DNA from: UBA2658 sp964617335
GTDB lineage: Bacteria; Bacillota; Clostridia; Oscillospirales; Oscillospiraceae
DNA: 39,526 bases
NCBI GenBank assembly: GCA_964617335.1
Contig: CAZTXG010000014.1
Span: 1-39,526, forward strand
Reading direction: 5' to 3'
In this document: positions 15,814 to 23,168 of the stretch, piece by piece
How positions within the stretch are numbered: the first letter of the stretch is position 1
Layout of the letters: each line of letters begins with the position of its first letter
The notes under the pieces: generated by a model
What the model saw: the letters and a program-made list of their open reading frames with translations, nothing else
The model's database searches: none
Told to the model about the DNA's origin: nothing
Translations under genes and position numbers: made by a program

Positions 15814-18039
15814 ATGGAGGAAAAAAAGAGCACTGGGCTTTTATCTCACGAGGAGATGTTCGCCCAGCTTGAAAAAAGCGTTCTTGAAACGAACCCGACG
15901 GCAGATATGCCGCGCATTCGGGCGGCCTATGAACGGGCCGTCTCGGCTCACTGCGGCCAAAAACGCAAGGAAGGCTCCGACTATGTCACCCATACTATAG
16001 CAGCGGCTCAAATCTGTGTGGAAATGGGGCTGGATGAGGATTCCATAATTGCCGCCCTTTTGCATGACAGTATTGAGGATACCTGCCTTAGCTATGATGA
16101 TATTGCAAAACAGTTTGGAGTTACCGTAGCGAACATCGTCGAAGGTGTTACAAAGCTGACCCGTGTTCAGTACACCAGTAAAGAAGACGAGCAGATGGAA
16201 AATATGCGCAAAATGCTTATGGCCATGTCTAAGGACATTAGGGTTATTCTTATAAAAATAGCCGACCGTATGCACAATATGCGCACCATGGAATATCAGA
16301 CCGAGGAAAAGCAGCGCACCAAATCTTTGGAAACCATGGAGATATACGCCCCCATTGCCCACAGGCTTGGTATGCAAAGGGTGAAATGGGAGCTTGAGGA
16401 CCTTTCCCTTTTATATCTTGACCCCATAGGCTATAAGGAAATAACCGACACCCTTAAGGCAAGAATGGAAACCCTTGAAAGCTTTATGGGAAACGTTGAA
16501 ACCACCATAAAGGCCCGCCTTGATGACTGGGGCATAAACGGCACAATCGCAAGCCGCATAAAGCATATATACAGTATTTACCGGAAGATGTATTCTCAGA
16601 AAAAAGAGATTTATGAAATATTTGACCTTTGCGCCTTTAGGGTGATTGTGGACAACATAGCAGACTGCTATAATGTCTTAGGTCATGTTCACGATATGTT
16701 CAAGCCCCTGCCCGGCCGCTTTAAAGACTATATAAGCACACCCAAGCCCAATATGTATCAAAGCATACACACAACGGTTATAGGCTCAGAGGGCATTCCC
16801 TTCGAAGTGCAAATTCGCACCTGGGAAATGCACCAGACGGCGGAATACGGCGTTGCAGCCCACTGGAAATATAAATCCGGTGACCAGGGCACAAAAATGG
16901 GTGACGAGGAAAAGTTTGCCTGGGTCCGCCGCTTGCTTGAGGCTCAGGCCGACAGTGACGCTCAGGACTTTTTCCACGACCTTAAAATAGATATGTTCTC
17001 CGACGAGGTTTTCGTTTTCACCCCTCAGGGAGACGTTATAAACCTTCCGGCGGGGGCAACCCCCATAGACTTTGCCTATGTCATACACTCAGCTGTGGGA
17101 AACCACATGGTAGGCGCCAAGGTAAACGGGCGCATAGTGCAGTTTTCAACAGTGCTGCAAAATGGCGATATAGTAGAGGTTTTAACCTCCAAATCCGCCG
17201 CCGGCCCCAGCCGTGACTGGATGAAGCTTGCCAAAAGCGGAGCTGCCAGAAATAAGATTAAGCAGTGGTTTAAAAAGGAAAAGCGTGAGGAAAACATCAT
17301 CCACGGCAAGGCCGCCTTTGATTCGGCTCTCCGTCAGGCAGGACTTACCATGGCTGCCGTCACAGATGATGAAATGCTGCCAATTATCTTAAAAAAGCTT
17401 GCGGTTGCAAGCCTTGACGATGTTTTTGCATCTATAGGCTATGGAGGAATGACAGCTACAAGGGCTGTTAACAAGGTTAAGGACGAAATTCAAAAAACTC
17501 TGAAACCCACCCAGAAAAACACCTTGGAGCGAATAACGGAAAAGGCAGAGCAGCGCAAGGCCCAGCACGTTGAAAAGCAGTCTGTACATGGGGTTTTGGT
17601 TGAGGGCCTTGACAACTGCCTTGTTAAGTTTTCCCGCTGCTGCACCCCCGTTCCCGGAGACGATATTGTGGGCTTTATTACCCGTGGCTATGGAGTTTCC
17701 GTCCACAGGACAGACTGCAAAAACTATATTTCCGGCCGGGACAATCCTCAGGATGGAGGCCGCTGGATAAACGTTGCATGGACATCGGCGCCCAACGAAA
17801 GCTATGTTACAACAATTAAAATGCTGGCAAGGGAACGCAGCGGTTTTCTTATGGATATTGCAACGGTGCTAAACTCCTTAAGCGCTAAGGTCATAAGCCT
17901 TAATGCCAGAGATATAGATGGGATGAAATCAACGGCTGTGGTTTCGGTTGAGGTTAAAAACCTTGAGGATTTGGAAACGATAATGGCAAAGCTTGGAACC
18001 ATAGCCGGAGTAAGCGAGGTAACAAGGGCCGGAAACTAA
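15814..18039 (+). CDS. rel: bifunctional (p)ppGpp synthetase/hydrolase Rel
   Basis: This long RSH protein makes and degrades the stringent-response alarmones. The HD hydrolase domain is intact (LLHDSIEDT, H84 D85 and E88 D89). The synthetase domain includes GRFKDYISTPKPNMYQSIHT (about 301-320) and EVQIRTWEMHQTAEYGVAAHW with the catalytic Glu near 331. TGS (about 395-455), a zinc-finger/helical region with CCTP, and a C-terminal ACT domain (about 668-741) complete the usual order. I prefer the ATG at 15814 (741 residues) over the one at 15802 because GGAGG sits 5 nt before it. Both enzymatic halves look active. Spacing to recJ is 1 bp. Confidence 0.97.
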   Translation: MEEKKSTGLLSHEEMFAQLEKSVLETNPTADMPRIRAAYERAVSAHCGQKRKEGSDYVTHTIAAAQICVEMGLDEDSIIAALLHDSIEDTCLSYDDIAKQFGVTVANIVEGVTKLTRVQYTSKEDEQMENMRKMLMAMSKDIRVILIKIADRMHNMRTMEYQTEEKQRTKSLETMEIYAPIAHRLGMQRVKWELEDLSLLYLDPIGYKEITDTLKARMETLESFMGNVETTIKARLDDWGINGTIASRIKHIYSIYRKMYSQKKEIYEIFDLCAFRVIVDNIADCYNVLGHVHDMFKPLPGRFKDYISTPKPNMYQSIHTTVIGSEGIPFEVQIRTWEMHQTAEYGVAAHWKYKSGDQGTKMGDEEKFAWVRRLLEAQADSDAQDFFHDLKIDMFSDEVFVFTPQGDVINLPAGATPIDFAYVIHSAVGNHMVGAKVNGRIVQFSTVLQNGDIVEVLTSKSAAGPSRDWMKLAKSGAARNKIKQWFKKEKREENIIHGKAAFDSALRQAGLTMAAVTDDEMLPIILKKLAVASLDDVFASIGYGGMTATRAVNKVKDEIQKTLKPTQKNTLERITEKAEQRKAQHVEKQSVHGVLVEGLDNCLVKFSRCCTPVPGDDIVGFITRGYGVSVHRTDCKNYISGRDNPQDGGRWINVAWTSAPNESYVTTIKMLARERSGFLMDIATVLNSLSAKVISLNARDIDGMKSTAVVSVEVKNLEDLETIMAKLGTIAGVSEVTRAGN

Positions 18040-18091
18040 GCTTTGGCCTTGCATTTTGATAAGAGCCGGATTTATAGAAAAGGGGAAAACC

Positions 18092-18535
18092 ATGAGAGCT
18101 GTAGTTACAAGAGTTTCTTCGGCAAGTGTCAGCGTTAATGGAAAAGAAGTCGGCAGTATATCCGGAGGCTTTCTTGTGCTTTTGGGAGTTTCCGTGACAG
18201 ACACAGAGGAGCAGGCTGATAAAATAGCCGACCGCATATGCGGACTGCGGGTTTTTGAGGATGAAAACGGGAAAATGAACCTTTCGCCGGAAAAGGCAGG
18301 AGCGGAAATACTGATGGTTTCCCAGTTTACCCTTTATGCCGACTGTTCCTCCCGCCGGCCGGGCTTTACAAAGGCCGCTCCTTCAGAGCTTGCCCGTCCC
18401 CTTTACGAGCGCTGCGCGGAAAAATGCCGTCAGCGGGGATTCAAGGTTGAATGCGGGGTTTTCGGAGCGGAAATGAAGGTTTTTTCTGTTAACGACGGAC
18501 CGGTTACCCTGCTTTTAGATACTGCGGAACTTTAA
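18092..18535 (+). CDS. dtd: D-aminoacyl-tRNA deacylase
   Basis: Dtd removes D-amino acids (and glycine from tRNA-Ala) wrongly attached to tRNA. The 147-residue protein shows both signature motifs of the family: SQFTLYAD (residues 77-84) and NDGPVT (134-139), which form the cross-subunit active site. The frame is open from a TTG at 18056, but the ATG at 18092 gives the canonical MRAVVTRV start and has AGGGG 6-7 nt upstream. It lies 52 bp after rel, the usual rel-dtd neighbourhood in Firmicutes. Confidence 0.97.
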   Translation: MRAVVTRVSSASVSVNGKEVGSISGGFLVLLGVSVTDTEEQADKIADRICGLRVFEDENGKMNLSPEKAGAEILMVSQFTLYADCSSRRPGFTKAAPSELARPLYERCAEKCRQRGFKVECGVFGAEMKVFSVNDGPVTLLLDTAEL

Positions 18536-18575
18536 TATTTTAAAAAACAAAATAAATTATTCAGGAGGAATATAT

Positions 18576-19187
18576 ATGCTAATAAAATCACTTTGCCTTG
18601 GACACGTCCAGACAAACTGCTACATTGTTACGGACGAGGAAAGCCGCCAGTGCGCTGTTATTGACCCGGGGGCAGAGCCTAACACGGTGATGAACTACCT
18701 TGAGTCTAACAACCTTAACTGCACCCATATATTATTAACTCATGGCCACTTTGACCATACGGGAGCTGTTGAGGATGTGATGAGACAAACCGGCGCCACT
18801 GTTTATATGCACAAAAAGGATGTTCGCAGAAATCTTTTGGAGATGGGCTTTCGCTATAACCCCCCTAAGGGAACCCTGTATTACAAAGAAGGCGATGAGG
18901 TGAAGGTTGGTCCTCTCACCTTTAAAGTAATCGAAACACCGGGGCATTCTGAGGGCAGCATCTGCCTTATCTGTGACGATGCCATCTTCACGGGAGACAC
19001 ACTTTTTAAAGACTCCTGCGGCAGAACGGACTTTCCCGGCTGCAGCGCAACGGATATGATGCGCTCTCTTAAAAGGCTTTATGAGCTTGAAGGGGACTAT
19101 GAGGTCTACCCCGGGCATATGGAACACACAAGCCTTGAACGGGAAAGGCGCTTTAACATTATGATGAAAAGTGCCCTGCAAAGCTAA
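18576..19187 (+). CDS. MBL-fold metallo-hydrolase (glyoxalase II-like)
   Basis: This 203-residue single-domain metallo-beta-lactamase-fold protein has THGHFDH at residues 55-61, the PGHSEGS histidine near 124, FTGDTLF Asp near 140 and a late PGHMEHT histidine, so a binuclear metal site is complete. It resembles the short YqgX-type hydrolases, often annotated as hydroxyacylglutathione hydrolase. It lacks the C-terminal substrate-binding domain of true GloB, so the substrate is unknown. A very strong CAGGAGGAA precedes the ATG. It is the last gene of the recJ-rel-dtd string and is followed by a GC-rich hairpin. Confidence 0.9.
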   Translation: MLIKSLCLGHVQTNCYIVTDEESRQCAVIDPGAEPNTVMNYLESNNLNCTHILLTHGHFDHTGAVEDVMRQTGATVYMHKKDVRRNLLEMGFRYNPPKGTLYYKEGDEVKVGPLTFKVIETPGHSEGSICLICDDAIFTGDTLFKDSCGRTDFPGCSATDMMRSLKRLYELEGDYEVYPGHMEHTSLERERRFNIMMKSALQS

Positions 19188-19201
19188 ATAAGATCCAATA
19201 A

Positions 19202-19239
19202 CCGCCGGAAAGTCCAGTTTTCCGGCGGCAGGACTTTTT
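19202..19239 (+). terminator. terminator-like hairpin after the MBL hydrolase gene
   Basis: CCGCCGGAAA (19202-19211) pairs with TTTCCGGCGG (19219-19228), giving a 10-bp stem. The U tract is displaced and comes after CAGGAC. AAAGTCC (19209-19215) can instead pair with GGACTTT (19231-19237), which directly precedes the U tract, so two exclusive or pseudoknotted forms are possible. Confidence 0.65.
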
Positions 19240-19246
19240 AAGAAGC

Positions 19247-19286
19247 TAGGGCAAGACGGCACTTGCTTTTCTGCGGCCTTGCCCTA
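19247..19286 (+). repeat. inverted repeat upstream of the MBOAT gene
   Basis: TAGGGCAAG (19247-19255) and CTTGCCCTA (19278-19286) pair perfectly over 9 bp. The element ends 22 bp before the GTG start. It overlaps a weak possible promoter (TTGCTT at 19263, TAATCT at 19285, 16-bp spacing), so it could be an operator or an RNA hairpin. Confidence 0.5.
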
Positions 19287-19308
19287 ATCTGAACGAGGAG
19301 AACATATT

Positions 19309-20760
19309 GTGAGCTTTACATCCTTGGGATATATCATTTTTCTTATAATAACAGCGTTTTTATGCTATAAGCTTAAGCTGAAAGGGCGGAATGTTTTGCT
19401 GCTTTTGGCAAACTACGGTTTTTATACCCTCTACGGCACAGAGCACCTGCCCTTTCTTCTTGGCTCAACACTTTTCACTTTTTTCGCGGCGAAACTAATC
19501 GCCGCCTCGGAAGGAAAAAAACGAAAAAGCTATCTTATAGCGGCGCTGGTTATAAACTTGGGTCTGCTTTTTGTGTTTAAGTATCTAGGCTTTTCTGTTC
19601 AGATCTTACAAAGGGCTTTGAGTACCTTTGGCATAGATGCCAGCCTTTCCCTGCCGGAGCTTATCCTTCCGGCGGGCATATCATTTTTCGTTTTCCAAAC
19701 TACGGGCTACCTCATGGATGTTTACAGAAAAAAGCAGCCGCCGGAGAAAAACTTTATAGATTACGCCCTTTTTGCCTCATTTTTCCCAGCTTTAATCTCC
19801 GGACCCATACAAAGGGCAGGGGATATGCTGCCCCAGTATAAGAAAAAGCAGCCTTTTTCCTATGAAAATGTAAAGGACGGAGCCTTGCAATTTGTCTGGG
19901 GCACTTTTAAGAAAATGGTAATTGCCGACCCTCTGGCAGTTTTCGTAAACACGGTTTACGCTCAGTCTGAGGGTTTTTCCGGTTTTCAGCTTGCCGCCGC
20001 CGCAGTTTTTTATTCCATACAGATATATTGTGACTTTTCGGCCTATTCTGACATGGCCATAGGCAGCGCAAAAGTTATGGGAATAAGTCTTCCGAAAAAC
20101 TTTGACAACCCATATTTCTCCGCCTCAATGCAGGAATTTTGGCGGCGCTGGCACATTTCTCTGTCCACTTGGTTTCGGGACTACCTATACATACCCCTTG
20201 GGGGAAACAGGAAGGGGAAATGGCGCTTATACCTTAATATAATAATTGTCTTTTTTGTAAGCGGTCTTTGGCATGGCGCGGCATCTACCTTTATTGTCTG
20301 GGGGCTTTTGCACGGACTTTATCAGGTGATAGGCAAAATGACGGAGAAATACAGGGATAAGCTTAAAAAAACCTTGGGGGTTTCTGAGGAAAGCAAGCTC
20401 CTTCACGCTTTTAGAGTCGCTTTCACCTTTATTCTGGTGACTCTGGCTTGGGTGTTTTTCCGAGCAGCCAGCGTTTCCCAGGCACTTTCCATTTTGGGCG
20501 GCATATTTACCTTCCCCTGGAGTTTGGCCTCAATAGCAGAGCTTGGCATATCAAAAGCCCAGCTTATCCTGCTTTGCGTTTTTGTAATTACGCTTTTTGT
20601 TTCGGAATGGCTGCAAGGGCGCTTTTCTCTGGCAAAGGGCATAAACAAAAGCTATGCTCCAAGGGCAGCTGTGTACTTTATCCTTATTGCCGCCATCATG
20701 CTTTTCGGCCATTACGGCGCCGGCTTTGACCCCATGGATTTCGTCTATTTTAAATTTTAA
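19309..20760 (+). CDS. MBOAT-family membrane O-acyltransferase (AlgI/DltB/PatA-like)
   Basis: This 483-residue polytopic protein carries the MBOAT core: DFSAYSDMAIGSAKVMG (about 242-258), NFDNPYFSASMQEFWRRWHI with conserved His282, FRDYLYIPLGGNRKG (289-303) and SGLWHGA with catalytic His322. Proteins of this type pass acyl groups, usually acetyl, across the membrane to a partner that acetylates extracellular polysaccharide. The start is GTG preceded by GAGGAG at 8-nt spacing. The next gene, 14 bp downstream, is an SGNH-like partner, the arrangement of PatA/PatB or AlgI/AlgJ. The acceptor (peptidoglycan, teichoic acid or exopolysaccharide) cannot be told from sequence. Confidence 0.93.
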   Translation: MSFTSLGYIIFLIITAFLCYKLKLKGRNVLLLLANYGFYTLYGTEHLPFLLGSTLFTFFAAKLIAASEGKKRKSYLIAALVINLGLLFVFKYLGFSVQILQRALSTFGIDASLSLPELILPAGISFFVFQTTGYLMDVYRKKQPPEKNFIDYALFASFFPALISGPIQRAGDMLPQYKKKQPFSYENVKDGALQFVWGTFKKMVIADPLAVFVNTVYAQSEGFSGFQLAAAAVFYSIQIYCDFSAYSDMAIGSAKVMGISLPKNFDNPYFSASMQEFWRRWHISLSTWFRDYLYIPLGGNRKGKWRLYLNIIIVFFVSGLWHGAASTFIVWGLLHGLYQVIGKMTEKYRDKLKKTLGVSEESKLLHAFRVAFTFILVTLAWVFFRAASVSQALSILGGIFTFPWSLASIAELGISKAQLILLCVFVITLFVSEWLQGRFSLAKGINKSYAPRAAVYFILIAAIMLFGHYGAGFDPMDFVYFKF

Positions 20761-20774
20761 GGGGAGGGTATGAG

Positions 20775-21782
20775 ATGAAAACAAATGCTAAAAAAGAAGT
20801 AATCACCATAATCGCCCTTATCCTTTCCCTATCCCTTCTTGCCTCTGGGGCGGCGGCGCTGACTATGCCCAAAAGGATGGAATACGGCTCAACCTGGGGG
20901 CGATTTTTAAAGGAAGAGGAAAACAGCATTGATGCCCTGTTTTTGGGAAGCTCCATTGCCTATTGTGATATTATTCCCCCGGAAATATGGAATGAGACGG
21001 GTATATCTTCATATGTTCTGGCAGGGCCGGAGCAAACCATACCCATTAGCTATTACTACCTAAGGCAGGCATCAAAAACCCAGTCGCCAAAGCTTATGTT
21101 CCTTGAGGTGACAGGAGTTTTCTTCCAAAGGTATCAGGACTACACCAAGGTTAATATTGGATATATGCCCCGGGGAATAGAAAGGCTTTCCGCCACACTT
21201 TTTGCCGCCGAGCCTTCTGAGCGCATGGGGCTTTTCTTTCCTCTTTATAATTACCACAGCCGCCTATTAAGTCTTGAGGAAAAGGACATAGAAATTGCCC
21301 TTTCCGGCTATCCGGCAGATGAGCTTGCAGGCTATACCTTTTTAAAAGATGCGGCAAATATGGGCTCACCCTCTCTTAGAGGTGAAGTGCTAGACAGGGA
21401 AAATTATGACAGAAACCTTCAATACCTCGGGGAAATAGCCGAATTTTGCGATGAGCAGGATATCATTCCGGTGTTTTACATTGCACCCAGCTATTGGCGG
21501 CTTAGTGATGAGCATACTCAAATGCTGGAGAAAGATGTTGAAAAGCTTCACAATGTGCGGTTTTTTGACTTTAATACGGCAGAGGACCTTCCGGACTTTG
21601 ACCCTGAAAAAGACTGGTTTGACCTTTTGCACTTTAATTACCGAGGTGCTGAAAAGTTTTCGGCTTATTTGGGAAAGCTTATGACAAACGAGCTTGAAGC
21701 TTCCCAAAGCGAAGGGGCAGACAAGGACCTTTGGAGCCAAAGATACGAAAAATATCAGGAGCTTAAAAACTCAGCTGGATAA
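20775..21782 (+). CDS. membrane-anchored SGNH/DltD-like O-acetylation partner protein
   Basis: This 335-residue protein has one N-terminal hydrophobic anchor (about 8-29) and an extracytoplasmic domain. ALFLGSSIAY (54-63) matches the GDS block with Ser59/60, and DWFDLLHFNYRGAEKF near 280-295 gives the Asp-x-x-His pair (Asp283, His286). This is the catalytic layout of AlgJ/PatB/DltD-like SGNH proteins that finish the transfer started by an MBOAT. It starts 14 bp after the MBOAT gene and ends at a strong bidirectional terminator. The function is inferred from the motif plus partnership; overall similarity to characterised members looks low. Confidence 0.8.
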   Translation: MKTNAKKEVITIIALILSLSLLASGAAALTMPKRMEYGSTWGRFLKEEENSIDALFLGSSIAYCDIIPPEIWNETGISSYVLAGPEQTIPISYYYLRQASKTQSPKLMFLEVTGVFFQRYQDYTKVNIGYMPRGIERLSATLFAAEPSERMGLFFPLYNYHSRLLSLEEKDIEIALSGYPADELAGYTFLKDAANMGSPSLRGEVLDRENYDRNLQYLGEIAEFCDEQDIIPVFYIAPSYWRLSDEHTQMLEKDVEKLHNVRFFDFNTAEDLPDFDPEKDWFDLLHFNYRGAEKFSAYLGKLMTNELEASQSEGADKDLWSQRYEKYQELKNSAG

Positions 21783-21784
21783 TA

Positions 21785-21828
21785 AAAAAGCCAAGAAGCA
21801 GACAGTTTTGTCTGCTTCTTGGCTTTTT
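21785..21828. terminator. bidirectional terminator between the O-acetylation pair and the M16 gene
   Basis: AAAAAGCCAAGAAGCAGAC and GTCTGCTTCTTGGCTTTTT form a perfect 19-bp stem with a 6-nt loop and U tracts on both strands. It serves two convergent operons. Confidence 0.95.
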
Positions 21829-21843
21829 ATGCAGGCTGAGGCT

Positions 21844-23091
21844 TTATATGCCTAAAGCCTTGATATAGTCTTCAGCCTGCTCGGTTTTGCCCAAGGCGGA
21901 AAGAGAAAGATTTTTAAAATCTATGCGGTTTTGCGCAAGAGCCAGAACATCCTCTGTAGTCACCCCATCATAGCGGGCTATGATTTCGTCTGCCGTAAGG
22001 CAGCTTCCAAGGGTCAGGATGGCATTGCCCATTTTGAGCATACGGGAGGAAGTGGATTCAAGCCCCATAACCAGGGAGGACTTTGCCTGCTCACGGGCTC
22101 TTTTAAGCTCGTCTGCCGTGACACCTTTTTCGGAAAAACGACAAAGCTCGTCTCTTATAAGGGAGAGGGTTTTCATCTCCGTTTCCTTGCTGACCCCAGT
22201 GGCCAAAGCCAGAATTCCCGTGTCGGAAAAGCCCGACTGGAAGGAGTATATGGAGTAGCAAAGGCCATGCCTTTCTCTTATGTTCTGAAAAAGCCGTGAA
22301 GAAACTCCGCCGCCTAAGATGGTGGAAAGAAGATTCATGGCAAAGCGCTCGTCAGAGGAAATGTGGTTTGAGGGGAAGGCAAGGCAAAACTGGTTTTGCT
22401 CTGTTTTTTTCCGGCGGATAGAAACATGGGAGCTGTAAACAGCTCGGCGGGGCTTTGAGCGTTTTGTTTTTTCCATGGGGGAAAAAAGCTTTTCTATGTG
22501 CTTTAAGTGTTCGTCTGTTATGTTGCCGGCAAGGGAGATTACTATGTTTCCCGCTGTGTAGTGAAGGTCTTTATAGGCTTTCAAGCTTTTTCCTGTCATC
22601 TTGGCAAGGGTTTTGGGCTTTCCCAAAACAGGCCTTCCCAAGGAGCCTTTAAAGCAGCCGGTCATAAGCCTTTCATAGCAGGAGTCGTCCGGCGCATCCT
22701 CATACATTCCGATTTCTTCATAGATGACACCCCGCTCGGAGTCCGTCTCCTCCTCGTTAAAGGCGCAGTCGAAAAACATTTCCCCCAAAAGGTCAATGGC
22801 GGTTATAAGGTGGCTGTCTAAAACTCTGGCGTAAAAGCAGGTGGTTTCCCTTGTGGTATAGGCGTTTATCTGGCCGCCTATGCCATCCATTATAAAGGCA
22901 AGCTCCTGGGCAGAATGCTTTGAGCTGCTTTTAAAGAGCATATGCTCAATGAAATGAGCGCTGCCATTTTCGGAAGCAGGCTCATAGCGGGAGCCGACAC
23001 CGACAAAAATGCCGATGGCGGCAGAGCGTACATAGGGCATTTTTTCGTAAACGATGCGAACACCGTTTGGAAGTTTTATAAGCTCGTGCAT
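21844..23091 (-). CDS. mlpA: M16-family zinc peptidase (MlpA/YmxG-like)
   Basis: This 415-residue protein is a processing-peptidase-like M16B protease. The inverted zinc motif HFIEH (residues 46-50) is intact, with the third ligand Glu near 126 in ERGVIYEEI. The R/Y-type C-terminal half includes GGGVSSRLFQNIRERHGLCYSIYSF. It follows pnp on the same strand, the same neighbourhood as mlpA after pnpA in Bacillus subtilis. A GC-rich hairpin between the two may limit readthrough. The upstream ribosome site (GAGAGAA) is weak. Natural substrates in Firmicutes are poorly defined. Confidence 0.9.
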   Translation of the reverse strand: MHELIKLPNGVRIVYEKMPYVRSAAIGIFVGVGSRYEPASENGSAHFIEHMLFKSSSKHSAQELAFIMDGIGGQINAYTTRETTCFYARVLDSHLITAIDLLGEMFFDCAFNEEETDSERGVIYEEIGMYEDAPDDSCYERLMTGCFKGSLGRPVLGKPKTLAKMTGKSLKAYKDLHYTAGNIVISLAGNITDEHLKHIEKLFSPMEKTKRSKPRRAVYSSHVSIRRKKTEQNQFCLAFPSNHISSDERFAMNLLSTILGGGVSSRLFQNIRERHGLCYSIYSFQSGFSDTGILALATGVSKETEMKTLSLIRDELCRFSEKGVTADELKRAREQAKSSLVMGLESTSSRMLKMGNAILTLGSCLTADEIIARYDGVTTEDVLALAQNRIDFKNLSLSALGKTEQAEDYIKALGI

Positions 23092-23126
23092 AGGATTCTC
23101 TCGTTTCTAAAATTATGAAGTGAAAA

Positions 23127-23148
23127 GGGGCGGGGTTGTCCCCGCCCC
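23127..23148 (-). terminator. GC-rich hairpin after pnp
   Basis: GGGGCGGGG and CCCCGCCCC form a perfect 9-bp GC stem with a 4-nt loop. On the minus strand it is followed by TTTTCACTTC. It lies between pnp and the M16 gene, so it is a terminator or attenuator. Confidence 0.75.
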
Positions 23149-23168
23149 GAAAACCGTTCTTTTATAGT

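Noticed and set aside
15841..16377. 178-codon open frame opposite rel
   Set aside because: Antisense to the HD domain of Rel, no Shine-Dalgarno and no domain pattern.
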